From Bog-473 sp963701955 (lineage in GTDB: Bacteria; Actinomycetota; Acidimicrobiia; Acidimicrobiales; RAAP-2): a DNA stretch of 64,000 nt. How positions within the stretch are numbered: the first letter of the stretch is position 1; every line of letters begins with the position of its first letter. The notes under the pieces are model-generated. The model ran no database searches. It saw nothing but the letters and a program-made list of their open reading frames with translations, and had not been told where the DNA came from. Below are positions 35,546 to 43,438 of the stretch, piece after piece. The DNA lies in contig OY969694.1 in assembly GCA_963701955.1 (NCBI GenBank), forward strand, positions 434,001 to 498,000, written 5' to 3'. Both the position numbers and the translations under genes were made by a program.

Positions 35546-36931
35546 TCACCACGCTCCCCACTGCTCCATATCCTGCTCTGTCCGGCTGTACCACTCTTCG
35601 TTGCCGAGCCGCCGCTCCTCGAGTCGCTGCCGCTGCTGGAACTCCGCCCAGCGGGCTTCCCCCTGGTTGGCCCAGCCGACCCCGATGGCACGCAGACGGC
35701 GCACGAGAGAACGGTCCGCCTCCTCCCCGCCATGACCGCCCCCCCGCATGGCTTCCCGCCAGGCGGCCCGGGCCGCCTTGAGTGCGCTGAAACTGGTCGA
35801 GTAGCCCTGGGACTTGGACAAGAAATGACCGCCGTACCCGAGCCCGTGGGCGTGGCGGCGCAATCGGAACGGCTCGAACTCAGCGTCTCCACCGAGCACC
35901 CAGGCCGTCTCGGCCATCCGGCGCAGGTGCGGCGGGAGCGAACGGCGGGCCAGGTCTTCCTCGGAGCGGATGGGGGCGTCGAGGGCGCCACCGGCATCGG
36001 AACTCTTGGTGGCGTACTTGGCCACGTAGCCGGCCACCTGCTGGGCCCGGCGACCGGCGGACCGGTCGAGGACCTGGGCGTCGATCTGGGTGCCCCAGCG
36101 GGCAACGCTCAAAGGGTGGGGGACCGAGACGGCTCGGGCAGCGGGCACAGCAGCCCGGGCCAGCTCGTCGGGGCTCAGCGGTGGTGGCGCCCCATCGGTG
36201 CCGTCGGCCCGGACGACGGCGTGGAGGTGCACGACGCCGCGGCGTTGGTACTCTGCCACCCGGCAGAACGAGAGCTTCATGCGCGCCCTCGTCTCCGTCT
36301 GCGTCCACCCGAGAACGTTGGCCACATGGCGCAACACGTAGATGGTGGTGCGCCGCCACAGCTCGGGGGTGCATGCGTTCTGCAGCACGGAACCCCCGAC
36401 GTTGTAACAGTCGTCGCACAGCGGTGCGCCCACAATCTCGTCGCGGTCGTGATGATCGAATGGGCACGAGAGCGGACGGCCGTGCAGGCAGCAACCAGCA
36501 GACGGGCCGGGATGGCAGGGACCGCTCGGTCGGGCTGAGTGGACGGGACCGAAGCTCGGGGCAGTCAACGTCAGCAGGACGGCGGGCCGCTCGGTGACGG
36601 ACTCGTCGACCCCCTTGCCGCCGATCAACCCCGCCCGGACGAGATGACGGGCATCCCCTCGGTAGACGGCGGCACACGCCGGACAGCGGCTCTCCCGCCG
36701 GGTCCCACAGGCCTTGAGGAACACACCGTCGGGGAGTCCGCCGGTCGAGAAGATCCGCACCCGATCGTCGCCCGTCCGGGCGATGACGGCGCCCCGCAGG
36801 CGGATGGGATGGCGGCACCAGCCGCAGCCCTCGCCCTGGGCCGTGAAGTCGTCGAATCGCCCAGGTCGGAGCCGGCCAGCCACGGCTCTGAGCATCTCCC
36901 AGTCGTCGGCGTCCAAGTCGGGTGGTTCCAT
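35546..36931 (-). CDS. RepSA-like replication initiator
   Basis: A 461-residue protein, start ATG chosen at 36931 (a TTG lies 54 bases upstream). It has cysteine pairs GCGWCRHPI, SRCPACAAVY and LCDDCYN typical of RepSA. YQRRGVVHLHAVVRADG is a HUH-like histidine motif and YVAKYATKSSD follows. RepSA starts rolling-circle replication of excised actinomycete integrative elements. The C-terminal region is rich in charged residues. The gene is directly upstream of the integrase. Short repeats and a 13-bp palindrome lie upstream and may be origin or operator. The catalytic Tyr cannot be named with certainty. Confidence 0.85.
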   Translation of the reverse strand: MEPPDLDADDWEMLRAVAGRLRPGRFDDFTAQGEGCGWCRHPIRLRGAVIARTGDDRVRIFSTGGLPDGVFLKACGTRRESRCPACAAVYRGDARHLVRAGLIGGKGVDESVTERPAVLLTLTAPSFGPVHSARPSGPCHPGPSAGCCLHGRPLSCPFDHHDRDEIVGAPLCDDCYNVGGSVLQNACTPELWRRTTIYVLRHVANVLGWTQTETRARMKLSFCRVAEYQRRGVVHLHAVVRADGTDGAPPPLSPDELARAAVPAARAVSVPHPLSVARWGTQIDAQVLDRSAGRRAQQVAGYVAKYATKSSDAGGALDAPIRSEEDLARRSLPPHLRRMAETAWVLGGDAEFEPFRLRRHAHGLGYGGHFLSKSQGYSTSFSALKAARAAWREAMRGGGHGGEEADRSLVRRLRAIGVGWANQGEARWAEFQQRQRLEERRLGNEEWYSRTEQDMEQWGAW

Positions 36932-37000
36932 GCCGGCCAGGGTGGATCCCCGGTGTGACAGCTCCCGATCGTCGAGGCAGGTCAAAACCGTACGCAGCGC

Positions 37001-37053
37001 GCACTAACGCGCACCAACGGATACGAGCGGGCATCAACGGACACCAACGGACA
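37001..37053. repeat. Short CAACGGA repeats upstream of rep
   Basis: CAACGGA occurs at 37015, 37035 and 37045, with degenerate copies before (GCACTAACGC). Spacings are 20 and 10 bp, about two and one helical turns, as in iterons or stacked operator sites. They lie 70-125 bp upstream of the rep ATG. Confidence 0.45.
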
Positions 37054-37083
37054 GTCGAAACTCTTCCAAACAATTTTCGAGGC

Positions 37084-37096
37084 GTGAACGGTTCAC
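37084..37096. promoter_or_regulatory. 13-bp palindrome GTGAAC-G-GTTCAC
   Basis: A perfect palindrome about 155 bp upstream of the rep start. No regulator gene remains in the element to pair with it, so its binder is unknown. It could be an operator kept from a larger parent element. Confidence 0.4.
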
Positions 37097-37605
37097 CACC
37101 AAGAGATCGGAATCGTGACCCTCTGTGTGGCGTCGCGGACCAGACTGACGAGTCCAAGGCGCACGACAACCTGAACACGGACAGACGAGATGATTGTGAG
37201 GAGTTGCTCTACCTAATCGAGAAGCGTGCCGGACTGACGGATGACCCATCTAACGTTCGCACGACCGTCCACTCGGTGCTGTTGGCAGGGCCGGCGCCGG
37301 CTGAACGCCTGCGCCGGCCCTGGACGTCACCGGTCGACCTCTGCGACATCAATGGAGCGTTCGCTGGCGGGCGCTGACTGCCGGCGCTCGCCCCTCTTCA
37401 CCCATACTGGCCGCCGCCCGGCTTCACGGGACCTCTCTGGGCGTGAGTCACCTCGGTTCGCTGCCCAAAGATGGCATCCAGGCCGGCCGCCGGGCGGCCG
37501 ACCACCTTCATTGTGAGACGTCGGATTCAGTCACGGGCGCAGCCGTCAAGGATCCGCTGCGCCGGCCTGCGGCCGTCCTTGACCGCCGCTTTCTTGTCGG
37601 CTCGA

Positions 37606-37638
37606 GCCCTGCCCCCGTACGCACCATGGGGGCAGGGC
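37606..37638 (-). terminator. Strong hairpin after the arylsulfatase gene
   Basis: GCCCTGCCCCC (37606-37616) pairs perfectly with GGGGGCAGGGC (37628-37638) across an 11-base loop, 5 bp past the sulfatase stop. There is no U run, as is common in actinobacteria. Confidence 0.6.
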
Positions 37639-37643
37639 CACGT

Positions 37644-39998
37644 CTAGTCGATGCTGAACCAGGCCCGCACCTTGGCCTCGTGGTCCACGTACCCCTCACC
37701 GGACAGGTCAACAACAACACGATCGATCGAGCCGCCGATGAAGGGGAAGGGTGCGACGTATTCCGGGGTGACTGCGGACGCGCTGTCGCGCCCCACGCAG
37801 ATGCCGTCGCCCGTGAGGCAGAAGTAGCCCGGCTGGGTGACGATCTGACCGTGTCCTACCTGTCGATCGTCCACGAACAATGTCAGGGTCCCCTCCGTGC
37901 CCGGCATGTCTGGATTCGAACTCGGCCCAGTGGCAGCGAACTGCGCGGCGAGCACATGTGCGCCCGGGGTAAGGGCCTGCTCGGCCACCACGTCCTGCAG
38001 GACGGTGCCTATCCAGTTGAAGGTGTAGCGGAGCTTCCCGTCCTTCACGTACAGGCTGTGTCCGCCAGGGACTCCCCCCGCCGCCCAAATCACGCCCTCT
38101 ACGTCGGCCGAGTCGATGCGGACCCCGGCCGCGATCGTGTAGGACCGCCCGGGTACGGCAGGGCCGGCCGACTCGGGTACGTCCGCGCAGTTCGGGTAGT
38201 AGACGTAGCGGTCCCGCTCTGGCGCTCCACGGGGCCGCTCCGCGAGGACCTGCTCCAATGCGCTCCGGTCGTCGAGCGGCAGGCCCTTGTAGATTCCCGC
38301 GTAATAGAACCATAGGCTCTTGAGCTCCTCGAGGCGCTCAGGGTGATCGGCGGCCACGTTGTTTGATTGCGAGCGATCAGACTCGAGGTGGAACAGCTCC
38401 CACTCGTCCTTGGCGAAGTTGCCCCAACTCGACAGTGGCGGGTGGACGGTCGAGGCCAGCCAGCCGTCGTGGTAGATCGAGCGCTGACCGAGCATCGTGT
38501 AGAACTGCGTCTGTTTGCCGGGGACGTCCGCGTCCGTCAGTGCGACGGCGAAGCTTTCTCCTTCGATGGGGCTCTGCAGGAAGCCGTTGATGACCTCTGG
38601 CGGCTCGATCCCGAGGAGCTCGTAGATCGTCGGGACGAGGTCTACGGCGTGCACATACTGCTGGCGTGGTTCGGCAGAGGTCGAGATGAGCGCTGGCCAG
38701 GAGATGATGCACATGTCTGCCACGCCGCCCTCTTCACCGGCCCAGCGCTTCCAGTAGGGGAAGGGCGTGTCGAGCGCCCACGCCCAGCCGGTGTTGTAGT
38801 GGTTGTTCGAGGCCGGGGTGCCGAGCTCGTCGATGTGGGGCAGGGTGGTCGCCGTCGTGTCGGGCACGCCGTTGAAGAACCGCCATTCGTTGAAGGACCC
38901 ATTGGGCCCTCCCTCGCCGCTCCCTCCGTTGTCGGACACCACCACCACCAAGGTGTTATCGATCTGGCCGGACTCTTCGAGATAGTCGAGGACCTTGCCG
39001 AGCTGGTGGTCGTTGTAGGAGATGTAGCCGGCGAACACCTCAGCCATCCTCGTGAAGAGCCGCTGTTCGTCGGCGCTCAGCGAGTCCCATGGGCGCACCG
39101 TGTCGAGCTGCGGCCAGGGCTGGCCGTCGGGCCCGGTCCGCTCCGGCTCGCCGTGCGGGTTGATCGGGGACAGCTGCGTGCCCTCTGGTAGCAAGCCCAA
39201 CGCGATCTGGCGCTCGAGGATGCCGATCCGGATGGCCTCGTAGCCCTCGTCGAACACGCCCTTGTAGCGGTCGGCCCACTCCAGAGGCACCAGGTGGGGG
39301 GCGTGTCCCGCCTGGGGAGCCAGATACATGAAGAAGGGCTTGTCCGGGTCGATCACCTTGGCGTCTCGGATGAACTCCACTGCCTTGTCGCACATGTCGT
39401 CGGCCAGGTGGTAGCCGTCTTCCGGCCGTCCCGGCGGTTCCACCGGGTGGTTGTCGTGTACGAGGTCGGGGAAGTACGAGTTCGTCTCGCCGCCCAGCCA
39501 CCCGTAGAAGCGCTCGAAGCCCCGGCCCAACGGCCAGCGGCCCTTGTACGCGGCGAGGTTGCACTCTTCGCCCGGCGTCAGGTGCCACTTGCCGACGCAG
39601 TAGGTGTTGTAGCCATGCTCGGCGAGCACCTCGGAGATGAAGCCGTTCTCGAAGGGGATGCGGGTAGAGATGCCGGGGAACCCGGAGGCAAACTCAGCGA
39701 TGGTGGCCATGCCATTCGAGGTGGCATTGCGGCCAGTGAGGAGGGAGGCACGCGTGGGCGAGCACAGGGCGGTGGTGTGGAAGTTGGCGAACTTCACGCC
39801 GCGTTGGGCGATCCGTGCCATGTTCGGGCAGGAGACGGGACCGCCGAAGGAGTCCATCGTGGCGTAGCCGAGATCGTCCCAGGCGATCATGAGGACGTTG
39901 GGCGCTCCGTCTGGTGCCTTTGGCGCCAGGTACGGGTCCCAGTCGGGTTCCGATTCCCGGATGTCGACGGCGATCTTGCCTTTGAACTTCTTGGCCAC
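37644..39998 (-). CDS. Arylsulfatase (type I, formylglycine-dependent)
   Basis: A 784-residue sulfatase, start GTG at 39998 with AGAAGGAG 8 nt upstream. Active-site Cys in LCSPTRASLLTGRN (CxPxR), which must be converted to formylglycine by a separate enzyme not in the window. Other site residues: IAWDDLGYATMDSFGG (metal Asp pair), YCVGKWHLTP (Lys/His), APQAGHAPH and VVVSDNGGSGEGG (Asp-Asn). The C-terminal 150 residues form a beta domain (FVDDRQVGHG). It has no signal peptide, so it is cytoplasmic or exported by another route. It is cargo of the element, with neither transporter nor regulator beside it. Confidence 0.92.
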   Translation of the reverse strand: MAKKFKGKIAVDIRESEPDWDPYLAPKAPDGAPNVLMIAWDDLGYATMDSFGGPVSCPNMARIAQRGVKFANFHTTALCSPTRASLLTGRNATSNGMATIAEFASGFPGISTRIPFENGFISEVLAEHGYNTYCVGKWHLTPGEECNLAAYKGRWPLGRGFERFYGWLGGETNSYFPDLVHDNHPVEPPGRPEDGYHLADDMCDKAVEFIRDAKVIDPDKPFFMYLAPQAGHAPHLVPLEWADRYKGVFDEGYEAIRIGILERQIALGLLPEGTQLSPINPHGEPERTGPDGQPWPQLDTVRPWDSLSADEQRLFTRMAEVFAGYISYNDHQLGKVLDYLEESGQIDNTLVVVVSDNGGSGEGGPNGSFNEWRFFNGVPDTTATTLPHIDELGTPASNNHYNTGWAWALDTPFPYWKRWAGEEGGVADMCIISWPALISTSAEPRQQYVHAVDLVPTIYELLGIEPPEVINGFLQSPIEGESFAVALTDADVPGKQTQFYTMLGQRSIYHDGWLASTVHPPLSSWGNFAKDEWELFHLESDRSQSNNVAADHPERLEELKSLWFYYAGIYKGLPLDDRSALEQVLAERPRGAPERDRYVYYPNCADVPESAGPAVPGRSYTIAAGVRIDSADVEGVIWAAGGVPGGHSLYVKDGKLRYTFNWIGTVLQDVVAEQALTPGAHVLAAQFAATGPSSNPDMPGTEGTLTLFVDDRQVGHGQIVTQPGYFCLTGDGICVGRDSASAVTPEYVAPFPFIGGSIDRVVVDLSGEGYVDHEAKVRAWFSID

Positions 39999-40213
39999 GG
40001 TCCAACTCCTTCTGTGATTGAGCGCGGGCACGCATCACCACCTCGGAGCGATCCTTATAGGACCTCGTTGTAATGACAAGGGTCTTTTGTCCTCCCTCGG
40101 AGGAACTCGGATTCCTCGCTGGAGCGCTCGTGTCTGGTCAAGCCCGATCGAGGGGAGATCCGTCTCCTGGACCGCCTTGACCCGACCTGTAGGGTTGCCC
40201 CAGAACGATGCTC

Positions 40214-41272
40214 CTATGGATTGTCAAGGGCGAGTTCTGACCTTGGGAGCTGTGCGAACACCTCCCTCGCCACGTAGCGCTTGAGGCAGCGCATCGCCTC
40301 CTTCTTGGTCTTCCCGTCTTTCATCCGACGCTCGATGTAGTGCTTGGTTCGCGGGTCGTTGACCATCCGGGTGAACACGATGTGCCAGAGAGCCGAGTTG
40401 GCCTGGCGGTCTCCTCCGTGGTTGAGGCGGTGACGTTCGTTCTTGCCGCTCGAGGCGTCGAGAGGAGCCACGCCGCAGAGCTTGGCGAAGGTGGCTTCGT
40501 TCTTGAGTCGCTCGGGGTTGTCGCCGGCGGCGACCAGGAGGGCGGAGGCCACGTCGGTGCCCACACCATCGATGGCGCGCAACTCCGGAGCGGTCTCGGC
40601 AACGAGGACTTTGAGGAGCCGGTCGATCTCTTTCACCTCGTCTTCGAGGGAAAGAGCCCGGCGTGCCAGCGTGCGCAGCGTGAGCTTGGTCACCCCCGTC
40701 ACGTCGGTCCGGCCTGTGTGACGATACGCACTGGCAAGTTCGAGGACCTTGTAGATAGAGAGATCACGCAGCTCGGAGCGCAGCTCGTCGGGGGCGGTCG
40801 AAATGAGGCTGCGCATCTGGTTGATGGCCTGGGTCCGGCTGCGTCGAGCCGAGGACCGAGCGACCCGTAACACCCGCATGGCCTCGACGTTTCCGGTTCT
40901 CGTCTTGGCCGATCCGTTGGCATCTCCGCCTTGGGCGGCCCGGGCCGCAGACACCGCGTCGAGCGTGTCGGACTTGCCCTGGCGCCGGCGCTTCTGGCGG
41001 TTGGGCCGATCCACTTCGACCACCGAGATCCCCTGGCGGTGCAGGTGGCGGGTCAGTCCGGCCCCATAGCTGCCGGTCCCCTCGACCCCGACGAGCCCAA
41101 CGGTCCCAAAGGCCTCGAGCCAATCCAATAGCGCCACGTAGCCCCGCGGCGTGGTCGGGAAGCTCTCGGTGCCGAGCAGTGCCCCCCGTTCGTCCAGCGC
41201 TGCCGCGACATGGACGTCGAGGTGGGTGTCAACCCCTCCGGTGATCGTGCGCGCGATAGTGGCCGTCGTCAT
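40214..41272 (-). CDS. IS110-family transposase (DEDD recombinase)
   Basis: A 352-residue transposase, full length for the family. N-terminal RuvC-like DEDD domain: GGVDTHLDVHVAAALDERG (first Asp), VGVEGTGSYGAGL (Glu) and GKSDTLDAVSAARAA (Asp pair). The C-terminal Transposase_20 domain has LRAIDGVGTDVASALLVAAG, FAKLCGVAPLDASSGK and the conserved serine region HGGDRQANSALWHI. The start follows AAAGGAACAG. Members of this family are guided by a structured RNA made from the noncoding end of the element. The ORF is intact and probably functional. Confidence 0.93.
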   Translation of the reverse strand: MTTATIARTITGGVDTHLDVHVAAALDERGALLGTESFPTTPRGYVALLDWLEAFGTVGLVGVEGTGSYGAGLTRHLHRQGISVVEVDRPNRQKRRRQGKSDTLDAVSAARAAQGGDANGSAKTRTGNVEAMRVLRVARSSARRSRTQAINQMRSLISTAPDELRSELRDLSIYKVLELASAYRHTGRTDVTGVTKLTLRTLARRALSLEDEVKEIDRLLKVLVAETAPELRAIDGVGTDVASALLVAAGDNPERLKNEATFAKLCGVAPLDASSGKNERHRLNHGGDRQANSALWHIVFTRMVNDPRTKHYIERRMKDGKTKKEAMRCLKRYVAREVFAQLPRSELALDNP

Positions 41273-41480
41273 CTGTTCCTTTCGCTTGGGGTGGGTGACA
41301 CCGCACAGCCGGAACGATGGACAGGACAGCGAAGGGCCTGTGAAGGCAGGCTCCTATGAGGTCACTCCGTCCGACCGGTTGGCGTCGGGTGAGTGTCCGA
41401 GCCGGGCCGACGGATCGTCTTGAGGACAGTCCCAAAGGACGTCAGCCGGACTTGCATAGGGTCAGACCTGGCTCGGGCAC
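41273..41480 (-). other. Noncoding 5' end of the IS110 element, candidate bridge-RNA region
   Basis: No gene. Read on the minus strand, two short segments match sequence that lies just past the transposase stop at the other end. CATAGGAGC (41358-41350) equals 40218-40210, and CATCGTTC (41317-41310) equals 40211-40204. So two adjacent words of the right end are found split, about 30 bases apart, in the region where IS110 elements of this type encode their guide RNA. Folding and guide assignment were not done. Confidence 0.35.
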
Positions 41481-41571
41481 ACACCCACACGCTGACCAGT
41501 TCTGCCTCTGCAGTGGTGGACCGTCAGCGGGCTACGTCAATCCTCGCTGCCGGGCCGGGGTCAGTATGCGA

Positions 41572-41922
41572 TCAGCCTCGCTCCGCCCGAAAGGCTGAGT
41601 CGTCGCCCATGTGGAAGTAGATGTGTCCCTTGAGGGAGCCGTCCGGCTGAAGAGCCGCCCATCCTCGCCCGCTGGCCGGATCGCATTCGTCGTTGCCGTC
41701 CCACGAGAACTCCAAACCGGGGCGATCATCGATCGTCGCTTCCCGGCAATCCATCCAACCCTTGACGGCGATGAATCCGAAGTTGCCCGTCTGATCGGCA
41801 CGAAAGTCGATGAACGCGGGACCCACGAGATTGAGGGCGTCTCGATCCCAAACATCCATTTCTTGAATGAGCCACCGACCAACGAGCTTCTTGGACCCAC
41901 CACTTCGGCGCCCAGCCATCAC
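41572..41922 (-). CDS. Small soluble protein of unknown function (cargo)
   Basis: A 116-residue protein. KLVGRWLIQEMDVWDRDALN and LVGPAFIDFRADQTGNFGFI, then LEFSWDGNDECDPASGRGWA and DDSAFRAERG. I recognise this as a widespread uncharacterised bacterial family of about the same length; no catalytic function is known. Its start ATGATG overlaps the doc stop, so it is the third gene of the antitoxin-toxin operon here. A decayed fragment of a second copy lies outside the element at 44106-44262. Confidence 0.72.
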   Translation of the reverse strand: MMAGRRSGGSKKLVGRWLIQEMDVWDRDALNLVGPAFIDFRADQTGNFGFIAVKGWMDCREATIDDRPGLEFSWDGNDECDPASGRGWAALQPDGSLKGHIYFHMGDDSAFRAERG

Positions 41923-42326
41923 GAGTCCTCATGGCGTGTTCGCTCCCGCAACCAGCTCGCAAACCACACTTCGTCGACGTTGTGCGCCGCCACTGCGAGT
42001 ACCGCCCCCTCCGCCTCATCGACGTCCGGCGGATCGGGATCCCATACGACACCGTTGAGATCGAGGAACAGCAGCAGGCATGCCCAGCTCGCCCTCTTGT
42101 TGCCGTCGGGCAGCGGATGGTTCCATGCAATATGACAAACGAGCACGGCCGCCTTGTCGATCAGGTCTGGGTAGAAGTCCTGGCCGCCGAAGCTCGCTTG
42201 GGGAGCGTGGAGCGCGGAATCCGCAAGATTGATGCTTCGGGAAGTTTCGAGGACCTCAGCGTCAACCCCGGTGACTTGTTCGGCCAACCAGAAGAATTCC
42301 GGCAGTGAAATGAATCGCGTCATCAC
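41919..42326 (-). CDS. doc: Doc-like toxin (Fic/Doc family)
   Basis: A 135-residue Doc-type protein. The Fic motif reads NHPLPDGNKRASWACLL (HPxxDGNKR), and the N-terminus FISLPEFFWLAEQVTGVD and LHAPQASFGGQDFYPDL is typical of Doc. Doc proteins inactivate EF-Tu by phosphorylation and are held in check by the upstream antitoxin. It overlaps the antitoxin stop by four bases (ATGA) and the downstream small gene likewise. It probably stabilises the integrated element by post-segregational killing. Confidence 0.88.
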   Translation of the reverse strand: MMTRFISLPEFFWLAEQVTGVDAEVLETSRSINLADSALHAPQASFGGQDFYPDLIDKAAVLVCHIAWNHPLPDGNKRASWACLLLFLDLNGVVWDPDPPDVDEAEGAVLAVAAHNVDEVWFASWLRERTRHEDS

Positions 42327-42532
42327 CGGGCGAGACGGTCGAGCAGCTCCTTGTCTCGCTTCAAAAGCCGATCGGCCCGTGACGTGAAGTCCTTGTCGGC
42401 ACGCACTCGAGCGATTTCCGCCGAGAGCGACTCGATGATGAGCGCATTCACACTGGTGCCCTTGACGCGAGCGACTGCCTCGGCCTCTTCGGCCAGTTCC
42501 TCGGGGAGCCGCACGGTGGTCTGCTTTGCCAT
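42323..42532 (-). CDS. Ribbon-helix-helix antitoxin of the Doc pair
   Basis: A 69-residue protein. The N-terminal strand-helix-helix (TTVRLPEELAEEAEAVARVK, GTSVNALIIESLSAEIARVR) is a MetJ/Arc/CopG-type DNA-binding fold. The charged C-terminal part (DFTSRADRLLKRDKELLDRL) would wrap the toxin. It overlaps doc by four bases, and an imperfect 16-bp palindrome overlaps its start codon, in agreement with autorepression. It is the first gene of the three-gene operon next to the right end of the element. Confidence 0.85.
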   Translation of the reverse strand: MAKQTTVRLPEELAEEAEAVARVKGTSVNALIIESLSAEIARVRADKDFTSRADRLLKRDKELLDRLAR

Positions 42533-42547
42533 GACATCATGATATCA
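42532..42547. promoter_or_regulatory. Probable antitoxin operator
   Basis: TGACATCATGATATCA is palindromic at 14 of 16 positions and touches the antitoxin ATG. Tandem TGATATCA-type half sites are the usual target of ribbon-helix-helix repressors. Confidence 0.55.
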
Positions 42548-42570
42548 GGATGCGCCTTGAAGAGAGTTCC

Positions 42571-42598
42571 CGGCGTGCGCGCTACGTGCGCGAACGAA
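42571..42598. repeat. 28-bp end repeat of the element, right copy
   Basis: Same orientation as 34360-34387 with one mismatch (G for T at position 11). It lies 102 bp inside the right attachment core. Confidence 0.6.
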
Positions 42599-42700
42599 CG
42601 GAAAATGGGGGATATCAGCGCGTAATAGGGGAACCCTCAAATGCCCTCTGAGCTGGGTTTTCCCCGATATCCCCAGGTGACGGAAACCACCCAGGACGGA

Positions 42701-42743
42701 TTCACACGGCTGAGGTCGTGGGTTCGAGTCCCGCAGCGCCCAC
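42701..42743. repeat. Attachment site core, distal side (attR)
   Basis: An exact copy of 34262-34304, the tRNA-Val 3' part without a 5' half, so not a functional tRNA. It marks the outer end of the element. Confidence 0.92.
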
Positions 42744-42810
42744 CCATCGTCCCTGGTCACGGATTTGATGTCGAGTATGGGTGCGATTCCGTGCCCCGAG
42801 ATACCGAGCG

Positions 42811-42840
42811 ATTGGTCAGTTGCAGATTGGTCAGTTGCAG
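42811..42840. repeat. 15-bp tandem duplication
   Basis: ATTGGTCAGTTGCAG occurs twice in a row without mismatch. Confidence 0.85.
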
Positions 42841-43183
42841 TGTCCAGAGCACGCAAGAAGCATCCCGTTGTCCGGGTACAGGAGGCCGCAACGAACCAAT
42901 GTGAAAGCGCCGGACGTGTGTCCAGCGTGGAATGAAACGCCCCCTGGGGCTGACCTTCCAGCGACAGGCCGACCCTGAGTCCCGGCCACACGATCTCGAA
43001 AACGCGGACCGATAAGAGCCTGTCGTCCATCAGTGACTCATCAATGTTGTGTCCGCTGTCTTCACTCCCGAGTTCCGAAAGGGGGATTGACACATGATGG
43101 GAACGTCGCCGGGGTGGGTGACGCAGGCGATCGCCCTTGCCTGAGCAAGCTAGCGATTCGTTCCAGAACCAGCAATCGATCTC

Positions 43184-43438
43184 TTGGATCGCCACGCCAT
43201 CACGGACAACCAAGAAAGTCCCGACATGACGCTGATAGCCGACAAGAAAGATCCGATGGAGAGAACGGATCCTGCAGACCCGATACCTCCTATGGACAGT
43301 ACGGAACCGATTGACCCCACCGACAAGAGCGAGTTGCGCGAGCCAACAGACAGCACCGAATCCCGAGACCAAAGCGACCATCGAGAGCCGTCGCCTCGAA
43401 CCTTCACGGAACCGTTCTTCACTCCCAACAGCCTATGA
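43184..43438 (+). CDS. Low-complexity Asp/Pro/Thr/Glu ORF, doubtful
   Basis: An 84-residue frame with repeating acidic units such as DPMERTDPADPIPPMDSTEP and IDPTDKSELREPTDSTES. Small ORFs of this composition occur in several actinobacterial genomes without known function. There is no clear ribosome site. The opposite strand is also open, as serine/glycine/leucine repeats (VGSIGSVLSIGGIG), so the sequence may simply be a repetitive DNA tract. Reported because the pattern is not random; coding is uncertain. Confidence 0.3.
   Translation: MDRHAITDNQESPDMTLIADKKDPMERTDPADPIPPMDSTEPIDPTDKSELREPTDSTESRDQSDHREPSPRTFTEPFFTPNSL

Larger units (their letters stand above)
36932..37643. other. Gene-free region of the element between rep and the sulfatase; possible origin
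   Basis: No convincing gene in 712 bp. A weak plus-strand ORF across 37086-37377 has no recognisable content. The region holds CAACGGA repeats, a GTGAAC-G-GTTCAC palindrome, a strong 10-bp hairpin (37288-37297 with 37311-37320) and the sulfatase terminator. Local GC falls around 37060-37230. Such a stretch next to rep is where an origin and regulator sites would be expected. Confidence 0.5.
40205..41480 (-). mobile_element. IS110-family insertion sequence (ends approximate)
   Basis: The transposase gene with short downstream and about 200 bp upstream noncoding sequence, inside the larger element between the sulfatase and the small cargo gene. IS110 elements lack long terminal inverted repeats and make no clear target duplication, so the exact ends cannot be read from one copy. 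The bounds given are estimates. Confidence 0.6.
34262..42743. mobile_element. Integrative element in tRNA-Val (AICE-like, without visible conjugation genes)
   Basis: An 8.5-kb insertion bounded by a perfect 43-bp direct repeat that starts in the anticodon loop and runs to the tRNA 3' end. From the tRNA side it holds a tyrosine integrase, a RepSA-like initiator and a probable origin region. Then come an arylsulfatase, an IS110-family element, a small cargo gene, Doc toxin and RHH antitoxin. Int plus RepSA is the core of actinomycete integrative elements that excise and replicate as circles. A TraB/FtsK translocase and an obvious excisionase are missing, so it is a mobilisable or decaying derivative. 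A second 28-bp repeat lies near both ends. Confidence 0.85.

Noticed and set aside
42701..42743. A second tRNA gene
   Set aside because: Only the anticodon-loop to 3' end part exists; there is no D arm or 5' acceptor strand. It is the distal attachment site.
34262..42743. Conjugation (TraB/FtsK), excisionase or phage structural genes in the element
   Set aside because: All frames between rep and the right end were looked at. Only sulfatase, IS110, small cargo, doc and antitoxin are convincing.
42545..43381. A 278-residue minus-strand ORF across the attR site
   Set aside because: It contains RDSNPRPQPCE-like translation of the tRNA fragment in an arbitrary frame and no domain. It overlaps the antitoxin promoter region.
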